The notes under the pieces were generated by a model. That model had not been told where the DNA came from and did no database searches. It was given only the letters and a program-made list of their open reading frames with translations. Of a stretch of 21,757 nucleotides of DNA, positions 1-7,493 are shown piece by piece (positions within the stretch are counted from its first letter, which is position 1; every line of letters begins with the position of its first letter). The position numbers and the translations under genes are program-made. The stretch covers positions 1 through 21,757 of the forward strand of contig SVEW01000019.1 in the NCBI GenBank assembly GCA_015057205.1. Reading direction: 5' to 3'. Source of the stretch: Lachnospiraceae bacterium. Its GTDB lineage: Bacteria; Bacillota; Clostridia; Lachnospirales; Lachnospiraceae.

Positions 1-1160
1 AGAGTCAGCTTTTGGAAGATGTGTATACCTATAACGATTTTGTGCACAGCGGCAGCAACGAAGGGTGTCAGCCAAAGAAGAAGGTAACATCGAACATGAG
101 CCGGGGATATATGGTTACGGAATACAACGGACATATGTATCCAACGAAGATGTATGATAAAGAGCCGGCACGAAGAGAGCATGCCCTGCGTCATATCCGG
201 GTATTGGACGCGGTGGCCGGGCAGCCGGATATTGCAGGAAGTTTTGGGTGGTGTATGTTTGATTATAACACTCATAAGGACTTCGGAAGCGGCGACCGTA
301 TTTGCTATCATGGTGTGATGGATATGTTCCGGAACCCGAAGCCGGCGGCATGGATGTATGCCTGCCAGCAGGAGGAAGTGCCGGTATTAGAGCTTAGTTC
401 TTCTATGGATATTGGAGAGCATCCGGCATCCAATCGGGGAATTACGTATATTTACACCAACGCAGATAGCGTGAAGATGTACAAGAATGATATTTTTATA
501 AAAGAGTACAAAGCAAGCGACAGTCCATATAAGAATGTGGCACACGGTCCGTTGGTGATTGACGATTTTATTGGTGACCAGATTCATCAAAATGAGTCGT
601 TTACGAAGCATCAGGCGGACATCATTAAGGATGCCTTAAATTATACGGCTCTTCATGGGTATGGGCCATATCCGCCGTCCATTATATGGAAAGCGATACA
701 ATGTATGACGATTTATCACATGAAGATGGAAGATGCAACGGTGCTTTACAACCGATACATCGGCGATTGGGGTGGAGCGGCCACCGGTTACCGGTTTGAA
801 GCCATCAAAGATGGAAAGGTTGTTAAAACCCTGGTGAAAGAGCCGGTTCAAAGCGTTAGATTGAAGGTGGTAGCCAGTCACCGGGAACTGGTAGAGCGGA
901 CAAGTTACGACGTGGCAGCAGTTCAGATTTTGGCGGTTGACCAGAATGACAATCAGGTGTTTTTCTGCAATGAGCCACTACAGGTTACGGTAGAGGGAGA
1001 TGTGGAATTGATTGGTGATGATGTGATTTCGCTGCAGGGTGGAGCCACCGGCGTATATGTGAAAAGTGCAGGACGTGGTGGTAACGGACGTTTGCGAATT
1101 TATAATAAACAGCTCGGGGAGCAGATTATTTCGTTTACGATAAAAAAAGGTGAGGTGTGA
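1..1160 (+). CDS. GH2 family beta-glycosidase (beta-galactosidase-like), 3' part only
   Basis: The reading frame is open from the first bases of the window, so the N-terminal part, including the sugar-binding domain and the acid/base glutamate, lies upstream. What is visible is the end of the GH2 TIM barrel: the motif TEYNGHMYPTK contains the probable catalytic nucleophile (Glu codon 120-122), followed by a GSFGWCMFDYNTHKDFG stretch typical of GH2 enzymes and a KPAAWMY segment that closes the barrel. About 240 residues of C-terminal beta-sandwich domains follow, as in long bacterial GH2 enzymes. The stop is at 1158-1160 and the next gene starts at 1162, so the two are translationally coupled. 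The enzyme probably removes non-reducing beta-linked sugar (galactose is the usual substrate, but GH2 also includes beta-mannosidases and beta-glucuronidases) from imported oligosaccharides. Family assignment is firm; substrate is inferred. Confidence 0.85.
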   Translation, partial: SQLLEDVYTYNDFVHSGSNEGCQPKKKVTSNMSRGYMVTEYNGHMYPTKMYDKEPARREHALRHIRVLDAVAGQPDIAGSFGWCMFDYNTHKDFGSGDRICYHGVMDMFRNPKPAAWMYACQQEEVPVLELSSSMDIGEHPASNRGITYIYTNADSVKMYKNDIFIKEYKASDSPYKNVAHGPLVIDDFIGDQIHQNESFTKHQADIIKDALNYTALHGYGPYPPSIIWKAIQCMTIYHMKMEDATVLYNRYIGDWGGAATGYRFEAIKDGKVVKTLVKEPVQSVRLKVVASHRELVERTSYDVAAVQILAVDQNDNQVFFCNEPLQVTVEGDVELIGDDVISLQGGATGVYVKSAGRGGNGRLRIYNKQLGEQIISFTIKKGEV

Positions 1161-1161
1161 A

Positions 1162-2649
1162 ATGGCAGAGAAAGCAAAAACGATATTTGGAAATAAAATG
1201 AGCACCAAAGTCTACCGAAAGGCGGTAAAGACAAAGGCGAAGAATGTACGGAAATTCGGGGATGACAGCAATAAAGAGTATACCTTGTCCATTCAGAAAA
1301 ATCCCTATATCGGGGACAGCCTTGGCGTATACAATGTGTATGTGGGAAATCAGCCACTTTCCGGTGAGGGAGTGTGTGATGAGAATGGGTTTGATAGAGA
1401 AAAAGGTATTATTGTCGGCAACATTCGTATGGGATTTGGTCATTATCGTATTTCCATGGCTATGGCATCTGCAGCAAAAGCTTTGGGATATACGCCTTAT
1501 TGGATGGATTTAAACGGGTTTCCGGATACCACCTGTACCAAGGTAATCAGTGCACAGAATGAATTGTATTCCTTGGGATCCCGGCTATCGAAGAATCCGA
1601 TTTTCAACCGGTTGGTGTGGGAACCTTTGAATTATGAAGGCTTTAGGGCATTGTCCTATAATGCCTCCGACCAGAAAAATGCCGAGCTTATGGCACCGGT
1701 TTATGCAAAAGTGCCTAAAGACATTCCGGTTATAGGAACGCATGTATGGCCGGCGCAGGCTGCGGTTCACGCAGGCATGGAACACGTGGTGAATGCCATT
1801 CCGGATAATTGGCCGATGGCCTTGCATCTGGCGGAAGGCAGTGTACATACCATTCAGTGCAAGAACGCTTATATGGGGTATCGTATTTTGAACGGTATGA
1901 ATAAGAAGGAAGTATGTAAAGAAATGCCGGCGGACAGCATGATTTATACCGGACATTACATTGATCACGAATTGGTCAGCAACATTGAAGCGGATTGCGA
2001 GGCGCGTATATTGCGCCGGAAAGAAGGCAAACCGATGCGCTTTTTACTAACCATTGGTGGTGCCGGTGCCCAAAGAGAGATTTTTGCGGCGATTATAAAG
2101 TATTTGATTCCCCACATTCGGAATAAGAAAGCAGCACTTTACGTGAATGTAGGAGATTATCGAAACGTATGGGATGAGCTTTTGAAAGAAATTCCGGAGC
2201 TTAAGGGGCTTGCAACCGAGCACTTTGACAATTGGAAAGATACTGAGAATTTCGCGGCAGCAGCACTTTTGCCGGAGACGGAAGTGACCGGAATTCATGG
2301 CTTTTATCATAAAAATATCTTCGAAGCGGTTTACGCAACCAATCTACTGATGAGAAGTTGTGACGTGTTGGTAACCAAGCCAAGTGAGCTTGCGTTTTAT
2401 CCGGTACCGAAGTTGTTTATCAAGCGTGTTGGTAAGCATGAGATGTGGGGAGCTATTCATTCGGCAGAAATCGGAGATGGTACCTTGGAGTGCCGCGATA
2501 ACGCCCACACGATTCAGATGATTCGGATGTTTATGCAGGATGAAGTATTGTTAACGCAGATGTGTGATAGCATCGTTGAGAATAAGAAACAGGGAATTTA
2601 CGATGGCGCCTACAAGGTAGTAGAGCTTGCCATGGGTATGAAGAAATAG
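1162..2649 (+). CDS. GT-B-fold glycosyltransferase-like protein of unknown function
   Basis: A 495-aa soluble protein with no signal peptide or membrane segment. The ATG at 1162 is chosen over the in-frame GTG at 1150 because a GGTGAGG ribosome binding site lies just before it and the upstream codons overlap the GH2 stop. Residues 86-103 (GNIRMGFGHYRISMAMAS) resemble the N-terminal glycine/histidine loop of GT-B enzymes such as MurG and MGDG synthase. The motif LLTIGGAGAQREI begins the presumed second Rossmann domain, and LVTKPSELAFYPVPKLFIKR near the C-terminus sits where GT-B enzymes bind the nucleotide-sugar donor. I do not recognise a named family. It lies between a glycosidase and a sugar symporter in a catabolic operon, an odd place for a biosynthetic transferase. 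It might be a sugar-nucleotide-dependent transferase, a phosphorylase-like enzyme or a repurposed binding protein. Confidence 0.7.
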   Translation: MAEKAKTIFGNKMSTKVYRKAVKTKAKNVRKFGDDSNKEYTLSIQKNPYIGDSLGVYNVYVGNQPLSGEGVCDENGFDREKGIIVGNIRMGFGHYRISMAMASAAKALGYTPYWMDLNGFPDTTCTKVISAQNELYSLGSRLSKNPIFNRLVWEPLNYEGFRALSYNASDQKNAELMAPVYAKVPKDIPVIGTHVWPAQAAVHAGMEHVVNAIPDNWPMALHLAEGSVHTIQCKNAYMGYRILNGMNKKEVCKEMPADSMIYTGHYIDHELVSNIEADCEARILRRKEGKPMRFLLTIGGAGAQREIFAAIIKYLIPHIRNKKAALYVNVGDYRNVWDELLKEIPELKGLATEHFDNWKDTENFAAAALLPETEVTGIHGFYHKNIFEAVYATNLLMRSCDVLVTKPSELAFYPVPKLFIKRVGKHEMWGAIHSAEIGDGTLECRDNAHTIQMIRMFMQDEVLLTQMCDSIVENKKQGIYDGAYKVVELAMGMKK

Positions 2650-2658
2650 GAGGAGACT

Positions 2659-4065
2659 ATGGAGAAGAAGAGTTTGTCAGCAAAAGAAAAAGTGGCTTAC
2701 GGCATAGGCGCCGTGGGGAAAGACATGGTTTACATGTTATCTGCAACCTATATTTTGTATTATTATCAGGATATTATGGGGGTAAGTCCCTGGGCAATGG
2801 GGATTATTCTGTTGGTTGCCCGTGTATTTGATGCATTTAATGATCCGATTATGGGTGTACTGGTTGCCAAAACCAAGACCCGTTTCGGTAAGTTTCGCCC
2901 TTGGTTGTTAATTGGAACATTGACCAATGCAGTTGTTTTGTATCTGATGTTTGCAGCACCGCCAACCCTGGACAAAGGTGGCATGGTGGCATATGCGGCA
3001 GTAACCTATATTTTATGGGGTGTAACCTATACCATGATGGATATCCCATTCTGGTCCATGATTCCGTCATTTACTGAAGTGGGAAAAGAACGGGAAGGCG
3101 TATCGGCCATGGCACGTTCCTGCGCCGGTGTTGGTTCTGCCATTATCACCATTATTACGGTAAAAGCGGTTACTGCCCTTGGTGAAATGATGCATGGCGG
3201 TAGCAAAATGGAAATCGAACGCCTTGGTTATCAGTATTTCGCTTTGGCAGTAGCAGTATTGTTTGTTGCGTTTATTGTTATCACCTGTTTGGCTATCAAA
3301 GAAAAATCGAACGTGGATGTGGAATCAACCTCTGTAAAAGAGATGTTTTCCGCGCTTTTGGCAAATGATCAGGCTATGACGATGGTAATTGCCATTGTGT
3401 TGATTAACACTGCAGTATATGTTACATCCAATTTGGTTATTTACTTTTTCAAGTATGATTTTTCTGTTTTGAGCGCGGCAAAATGGCAGGATAATTACAC
3501 TACGTTCAATATTTTCGGTGGTGGATTCCAGATCCTTGCTATGATGATTTTGTTCCCGCTTTTGCGAAAATTCTTTAACTGTATGAAGATTTTTGCAATC
3601 AGTCTGGGCATGGCACTGCTTGGTTATGTTTGCTTAATGGTGGAATGTTTTGCCGGTGTGGATAATGTGTATTATCTCTTGATCCCAGCCTTTTTAATCA
3701 TGGGTTCCGTGGGACTTTTGAATGTATTGATTACCGTATTTTTAGCAAACTCCGTTGATTACGGTGAGTATAAAAACAATCGCCGTGATGAGTCTGTCAT
3801 TTTTTCCATGCAGACCTTCGTGGTAAAATTGGCATCCGGTATCGCAGCATGGGGCGCTTCCATGATTCTTGGAGTGTTCCATATCAGTTCCGATGAAAAT
3901 GCCAAGGCAGTGCTGTCTGAGAGTACGCGTATTGGATTTCGTATGAGTATGGTAATCATTCCGGTGGTGCTTCTTGTGATTGGATGGATTGTGTTTAAGG
4001 TGCGCTATAAATTGACGGATGAACGCCTTGCGGAAATTTCACGGGAGCTTGAACAGCGAAAATAA
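2659..4065 (+). CDS. GPH-family (MelB-like) sugar:cation symporter
   Basis: A 468-aa polytopic membrane protein with about twelve hydrophobic segments. The N-terminal region has the glycoside-pentoside-hexuronide (GPH) signature: KVAYGIGAVGKDMVYML, then ARVFDAFNDPIMG with the Asp residues that bind the coupling cation in MelB, then the loop KTRFGKFRPWLL. DYGEYKNNRRDESVIFSMQTF in the second half matches the equivalent conserved loop of the family. A strong AGGAGG precedes the ATG, nine bases after the preceding stop. It probably imports the oligosaccharide or glycoside that the surrounding cytoplasmic enzymes cleave, driven by sodium or protons. GPH members next to alpha-galactosidases often carry melibiose, raffinose or other galactosides, but the substrate cannot be read from the sequence. 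Confidence 0.92.
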   Translation: MEKKSLSAKEKVAYGIGAVGKDMVYMLSATYILYYYQDIMGVSPWAMGIILLVARVFDAFNDPIMGVLVAKTKTRFGKFRPWLLIGTLTNAVVLYLMFAAPPTLDKGGMVAYAAVTYILWGVTYTMMDIPFWSMIPSFTEVGKEREGVSAMARSCAGVGSAIITIITVKAVTALGEMMHGGSKMEIERLGYQYFALAVAVLFVAFIVITCLAIKEKSNVDVESTSVKEMFSALLANDQAMTMVIAIVLINTAVYVTSNLVIYFFKYDFSVLSAAKWQDNYTTFNIFGGGFQILAMMILFPLLRKFFNCMKIFAISLGMALLGYVCLMVECFAGVDNVYYLLIPAFLIMGSVGLLNVLITVFLANSVDYGEYKNNRRDESVIFSMQTFVVKLASGIAAWGASMILGVFHISSDENAKAVLSESTRIGFRMSMVIIPVVLLVIGWIVFKVRYKLTDERLAEISRELEQRK

Positions 4066-4080
4066 AAATGGGAGGGCTTT

Positions 4081-6408
4081 ATGATAAGGATCTTGAATGA
4101 CATATGGGTTTTGGACACTGCCCATACGACCTATGTGTTTGCGCTTTTGCCCACAGGGCAGTTAGAGCATCTGCATTATGGCTCCAGGCTTCAAATCGAA
4201 ACGGCAGAGGATGTGGAGTCACTGCGGGAGAAGCATGCATTTCAGCCGGGGAATAGTGTGGTGTATGATCAGCAACATCTGGAATATACTTTAGAGGATA
4301 TGCGACTGGAAATGTCCGGTCTGGGAAAAGGGGATATACGAGAACCCTTCGTGGAACTGGTGAGAGCAGACGGCAGCATGACCTGCGATTTCGTATACGA
4401 GAAAAGTGAGATTCGTGAGAAAAAAGCAGTCTTAAATGGGCTGCCTTCCGCCTACGGAGCGACAGGCGGTGAGCTGGTAATTGTTTTACGAGACAGAAAT
4501 TTCGGAGAGATTTTGGAATTACACTACAGCGTGTACGAGGAAACCGACGTGATTACCCGGTATACGATTTTGAAAAATACCACGGCAGACAGTTTGCAGT
4601 TAAAACGTTTGATGAGTGCGCAGCTTGACTTTGACAGAGATGATCTGGTGGTTCACTCTTTCGGAGGAAGCTGGGCAAGAGAGATGAATCATTATAATAC
4701 GCGTCTGAGTGGTGGAAAGTTCGTGAATGCGTCTTTGACGGGAACCAGTTCCAATCGGGCAAATCCTTTTATTATGTTGGCAACAGAGCAAACCAGTGAA
4801 GATGTAGGGGAATGCTATGGAGTAAACTTGATTTATAGTGGCAACCATTATGAGGCTGTTGAGGTGAATGGCTATCATAAAAGCCGCATGGTAACCGGCA
4901 TCAATCCAACGCAGTTTAGCTATACAGTGGCTGCCGGAGAGGAGTTTACTACGCCGGAGGCAGTGCTAAGTTATAGCCAAACCGGATTTAACGGATTAAG
5001 CCAGAATCTGCATCACTTTGTAAAAGAACATATTGTACGGGGAACATGGCAGAAAAAGCCACGCCCGGTGCTTCTTAACAGTTGGGAAGCCATGTATTTT
5101 GACATAAGTGAAAGCAAACTTTTAAAATTAGCAAAAGCAGGCAAAGAGGTTGGCGTAGAACTGTTTGTCATGGATGATGGCTGGTTTGGAACAAGAGAAA
5201 ATGACACCAAAGGCTTGGGCGACTGGACAGAAAACCGTAAAAAATTGCCGGGAGGTATCAAGGGCCTTGCGGATAAAGTTACGGCCCTTGGTATGGATTT
5301 TGGTATTTGGGTTGAACCGGAAATGGTGAATGTAGATAGCGATTTGTATCGCGCTCATCCGGAGTGGACGTTAGCAATTCCGGACAAAGAGCACAGCGAA
5401 GGACGAAATCAACGGATACTTGATCTGTGCAACCCGGAAGTGCGGGAATATTTGATTATGACCATGACAAAGTTATTTTCTTCGGCGAAGATATCCTATG
5501 TGAAGTGGGATATGAACCGTGTTATTTCTGATTGTTTTGCTCCATCAGAGAAGAACCAGGGACAGACGGCCCATGATTACGTGATTGGATTTTATGAGGT
5601 AATGGAGGCTCTGACCGCACAGTTTCCGGAGATTTTGTTTGAAGGATGTGCATCCGGTGGAAACCGGTTTGATTTGGGAATGCTTTGCTATTTTCCACAA
5701 ATTTGGGGAAGCGATAATACAGACGCTGTGTGCCGCGCGCGAATGCAGACATCCTATAGTTATGGGTATCCGATGAATACGGTGGGGGCACATGTGTCCT
5801 CGTGCCCGAATCACCAGACGTTGCGTAATACTCCTTTGGCAAGCCGGTTTAATGTGGCTGCCTTTGGCGTGTTGGGCTACGAATGTAACTTGTGCGATGC
5901 CAAGAAAGAAGAGTTAGAAGAAATCCGCAAGCAGATTGCGTTTTATAAAGAATGGCGGGACGTGTTACAGTTTGGTGATTTTTATCGGGGAGAAAACGGC
6001 AATCTTCACACCGTTACCTGTGTAAGTCCGGATAAAAAGAAGGCCGTGGGAATGATTATGCAGGAACTGGTAGAGCCGAATACCCAGAGTCATTGCTTTT
6101 ATCCGAAAGGGCTGGCCCCGGAAAAGCGCTATCATTTCTACAATCAGGAGTATCGTTATAATATTAAAGGGTTTGGAGACCTGGTGAATACGGTTGCACC
6201 GATTCATATTAAGCAGGATTCTTTCGTGCATAATATGGTGGCAAAATTTGTAACAATGCCGGGAGAAAAAGAGGATTATCGGACGTTTGGTGCGAACCTG
6301 ATGCAGGGGGTGCGTCTGAAGCAGGCCTTTGGCGGAACCGGATACAACGAGCAGGTGCGGTATTTTCAGGATTTTAGTTCCAGAATGTATTTAATGGAGG
6401 AAGTATAG
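4081..6408 (+). CDS. GH36 alpha-galactosidase, cytoplasmic
   Basis: A 775-aa enzyme without signal peptide that hydrolyses terminal alpha-1,6-linked galactose, for example from melibiose, raffinose or galacto(gluco)mannan oligosaccharides. The layout is that of bacterial GH36: an N-terminal beta-supersandwich (about 1-320), then a TIM barrel with NSWEAMYFD at about 333, VMDDGWFG at 363-370 and FGIWVEPEMV around 407-416. The catalytic nucleophile is Asp477 in KWDMNR and the acid/base is Asp545 in GSDNTDA. The EGCASGGNRFD motif at 521-531 supplies substrate-binding residues. A C-terminal beta domain follows. All key residues are present. GGGAGGG before the ATG acts as ribosome binding site. It sits 15 bases after the symporter gene and 3 bases before GH5, so co-expression is expected. 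The extra length compared with roughly 730 aa for many homologues is within family range. Confidence 0.95.
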   Translation: MIRILNDIWVLDTAHTTYVFALLPTGQLEHLHYGSRLQIETAEDVESLREKHAFQPGNSVVYDQQHLEYTLEDMRLEMSGLGKGDIREPFVELVRADGSMTCDFVYEKSEIREKKAVLNGLPSAYGATGGELVIVLRDRNFGEILELHYSVYEETDVITRYTILKNTTADSLQLKRLMSAQLDFDRDDLVVHSFGGSWAREMNHYNTRLSGGKFVNASLTGTSSNRANPFIMLATEQTSEDVGECYGVNLIYSGNHYEAVEVNGYHKSRMVTGINPTQFSYTVAAGEEFTTPEAVLSYSQTGFNGLSQNLHHFVKEHIVRGTWQKKPRPVLLNSWEAMYFDISESKLLKLAKAGKEVGVELFVMDDGWFGTRENDTKGLGDWTENRKKLPGGIKGLADKVTALGMDFGIWVEPEMVNVDSDLYRAHPEWTLAIPDKEHSEGRNQRILDLCNPEVREYLIMTMTKLFSSAKISYVKWDMNRVISDCFAPSEKNQGQTAHDYVIGFYEVMEALTAQFPEILFEGCASGGNRFDLGMLCYFPQIWGSDNTDAVCRARMQTSYSYGYPMNTVGAHVSSCPNHQTLRNTPLASRFNVAAFGVLGYECNLCDAKKEELEEIRKQIAFYKEWRDVLQFGDFYRGENGNLHTVTCVSPDKKKAVGMIMQELVEPNTQSHCFYPKGLAPEKRYHFYNQEYRYNIKGFGDLVNTVAPIHIKQDSFVHNMVAKFVTMPGEKEDYRTFGANLMQGVRLKQAFGGTGYNEQVRYFQDFSSRMYLMEEV

Positions 6409-6411
6409 ACT

Positions 6412-7440
6412 ATGAGAGAATTGCACGGATACAAGCAGGGCGTGAACCTGGGAGGCTGGTATTCCCAGTGTGATTATTCCGAAGAACGCCTTAATAATTT
6501 TATCGAAGAGAAGGATTTTGAAATTATTAAAAGTTGGGGGTTTGACCATGTGCGGCTTCCGGTAGATTATAATATCCTAATCAATCCTGACGGAACCTTT
6601 CTTGAGGACGGATTTGTGCGCATTGAAAAGGTAATGCAGTGGTGTGAGAAGTATGAGTTGAATCTTGTGCTGGATCTTCACAAGACCCTGGGATATTCCT
6701 TTGATGAGGGAGAAAAAGAAGAGGGATTTTTTACCTCTCCGGCTTATCAGGATTTATTTTATGCCCTGTGGGAAAAAATGGCAAGACGGTTTGCCAAGTA
6801 CACGGAGCGCGTCATGTTTGAATTGTTGAACGAGGTGACGGATAAAGAATATCTGGATGCCTGGGTGGCAATTTACCGGGAAGGCATCCGACGGATTCGA
6901 GAAATCTGTCCGAATGTAAAAATTCTGATTGGAAGCTATTGGTACAATAGTGTACGGACGGTAAAGGATTTAAAGGGACCTTTTGACGAAAATACGGTTC
7001 TTAGCTTTCATTGTTACGATCCGCAGGTGTTTACGCACCAAAGAGCCTATTGGCAGAAAGGAATGCCGTCTGATCTTGTTATGGAGTATCCGGCAAGCTA
7101 TGGGCTTTTGCGGGAAAAACATAGAGAAATTATGGGCGATGAAGAAATGTTTGCGGGATTTGCGGATGACGATCGTATTGATACCGCCTTTTTTGAAAAA
7201 CTATTCAAGGAAGCAATTGAAACCGCTGAGAAATTCGGCGTTCCGTTGTATTGTGGTGAATATGGCGTCATTGATAAGGCGGATGTTGAGAGTACAAGAA
7301 GATGGTATCAAGACATTCATACGGTGTTGAATCGCCATCATATCGGCCACGCACTTTGGAGCTATCGTGAGATGGATTTCGGATTTACGGATCAACGTAT
7401 GGACAGCATACGGGATGAAATTATTCAAAACGGAAGATAG
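6412..7440 (+). CDS. GH5 family beta-glycosidase, cytoplasmic
   Basis: A 342-aa single-domain TIM-barrel protein. The start GYKQGVNLGGWYSQ, the early motif FDHVRLPVDY (about 44-53), the LLNE motif with acid/base Glu141, the SFHCYDP motif (His200, Tyr202) and CGEYG with nucleophile Glu283 together define GH5; WSYREMDFG at 316-324 closes the active site. There is no signal peptide, carbohydrate-binding module or dockerin, so it should act on imported oligosaccharides rather than polymer. GH5 covers endoglucanase, mannanase, beta-glucosidase and beta-mannosidase activities, and the subfamily cannot be settled here. The ribosome binding site GGAGGA lies inside the end of the GH36 gene, three bases separate the two, and the gene is the last of the operon, followed directly by a hairpin terminator. 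Confidence 0.9.
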   Translation: MRELHGYKQGVNLGGWYSQCDYSEERLNNFIEEKDFEIIKSWGFDHVRLPVDYNILINPDGTFLEDGFVRIEKVMQWCEKYELNLVLDLHKTLGYSFDEGEKEEGFFTSPAYQDLFYALWEKMARRFAKYTERVMFELLNEVTDKEYLDAWVAIYREGIRRIREICPNVKILIGSYWYNSVRTVKDLKGPFDENTVLSFHCYDPQVFTHQRAYWQKGMPSDLVMEYPASYGLLREKHREIMGDEEMFAGFADDDRIDTAFFEKLFKEAIETAEKFGVPLYCGEYGVIDKADVESTRRWYQDIHTVLNRHHIGHALWSYREMDFGFTDQRMDSIRDEIIQNGR

Positions 7441-7448
7441 AAAAGATT

Positions 7449-7481
7449 GAGCAGGGAGTAACAACACTCCCTGCTCTTTTT
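7449..7481. terminator. Rho-independent terminator between convergent genes
   Basis: A perfect 10-bp stem (GAGCAGGGAG at 7449-7458 with CTCCCTGCTC at 7467-7476) and an 8-nt loop, followed by five T. It ends the GH2-GH5 operon. On the minus strand the same stem is followed by AATCTTTT, so it may also stop the cellobiose phosphorylase transcript, whose stop codon is at 7494. Confidence 0.93.
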
Positions 7482-7493
7482 ATGGGAGGGGGG

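Noticed and set aside
4603..4610. AAACGTTT inside the GH36 gene, and another at 18275-18282 inside fprA
   Set aside because: Both are single cores within coding sequence encoding ordinary residues, with no promoter nearby; an 8-bp match is expected by chance in a window this size.
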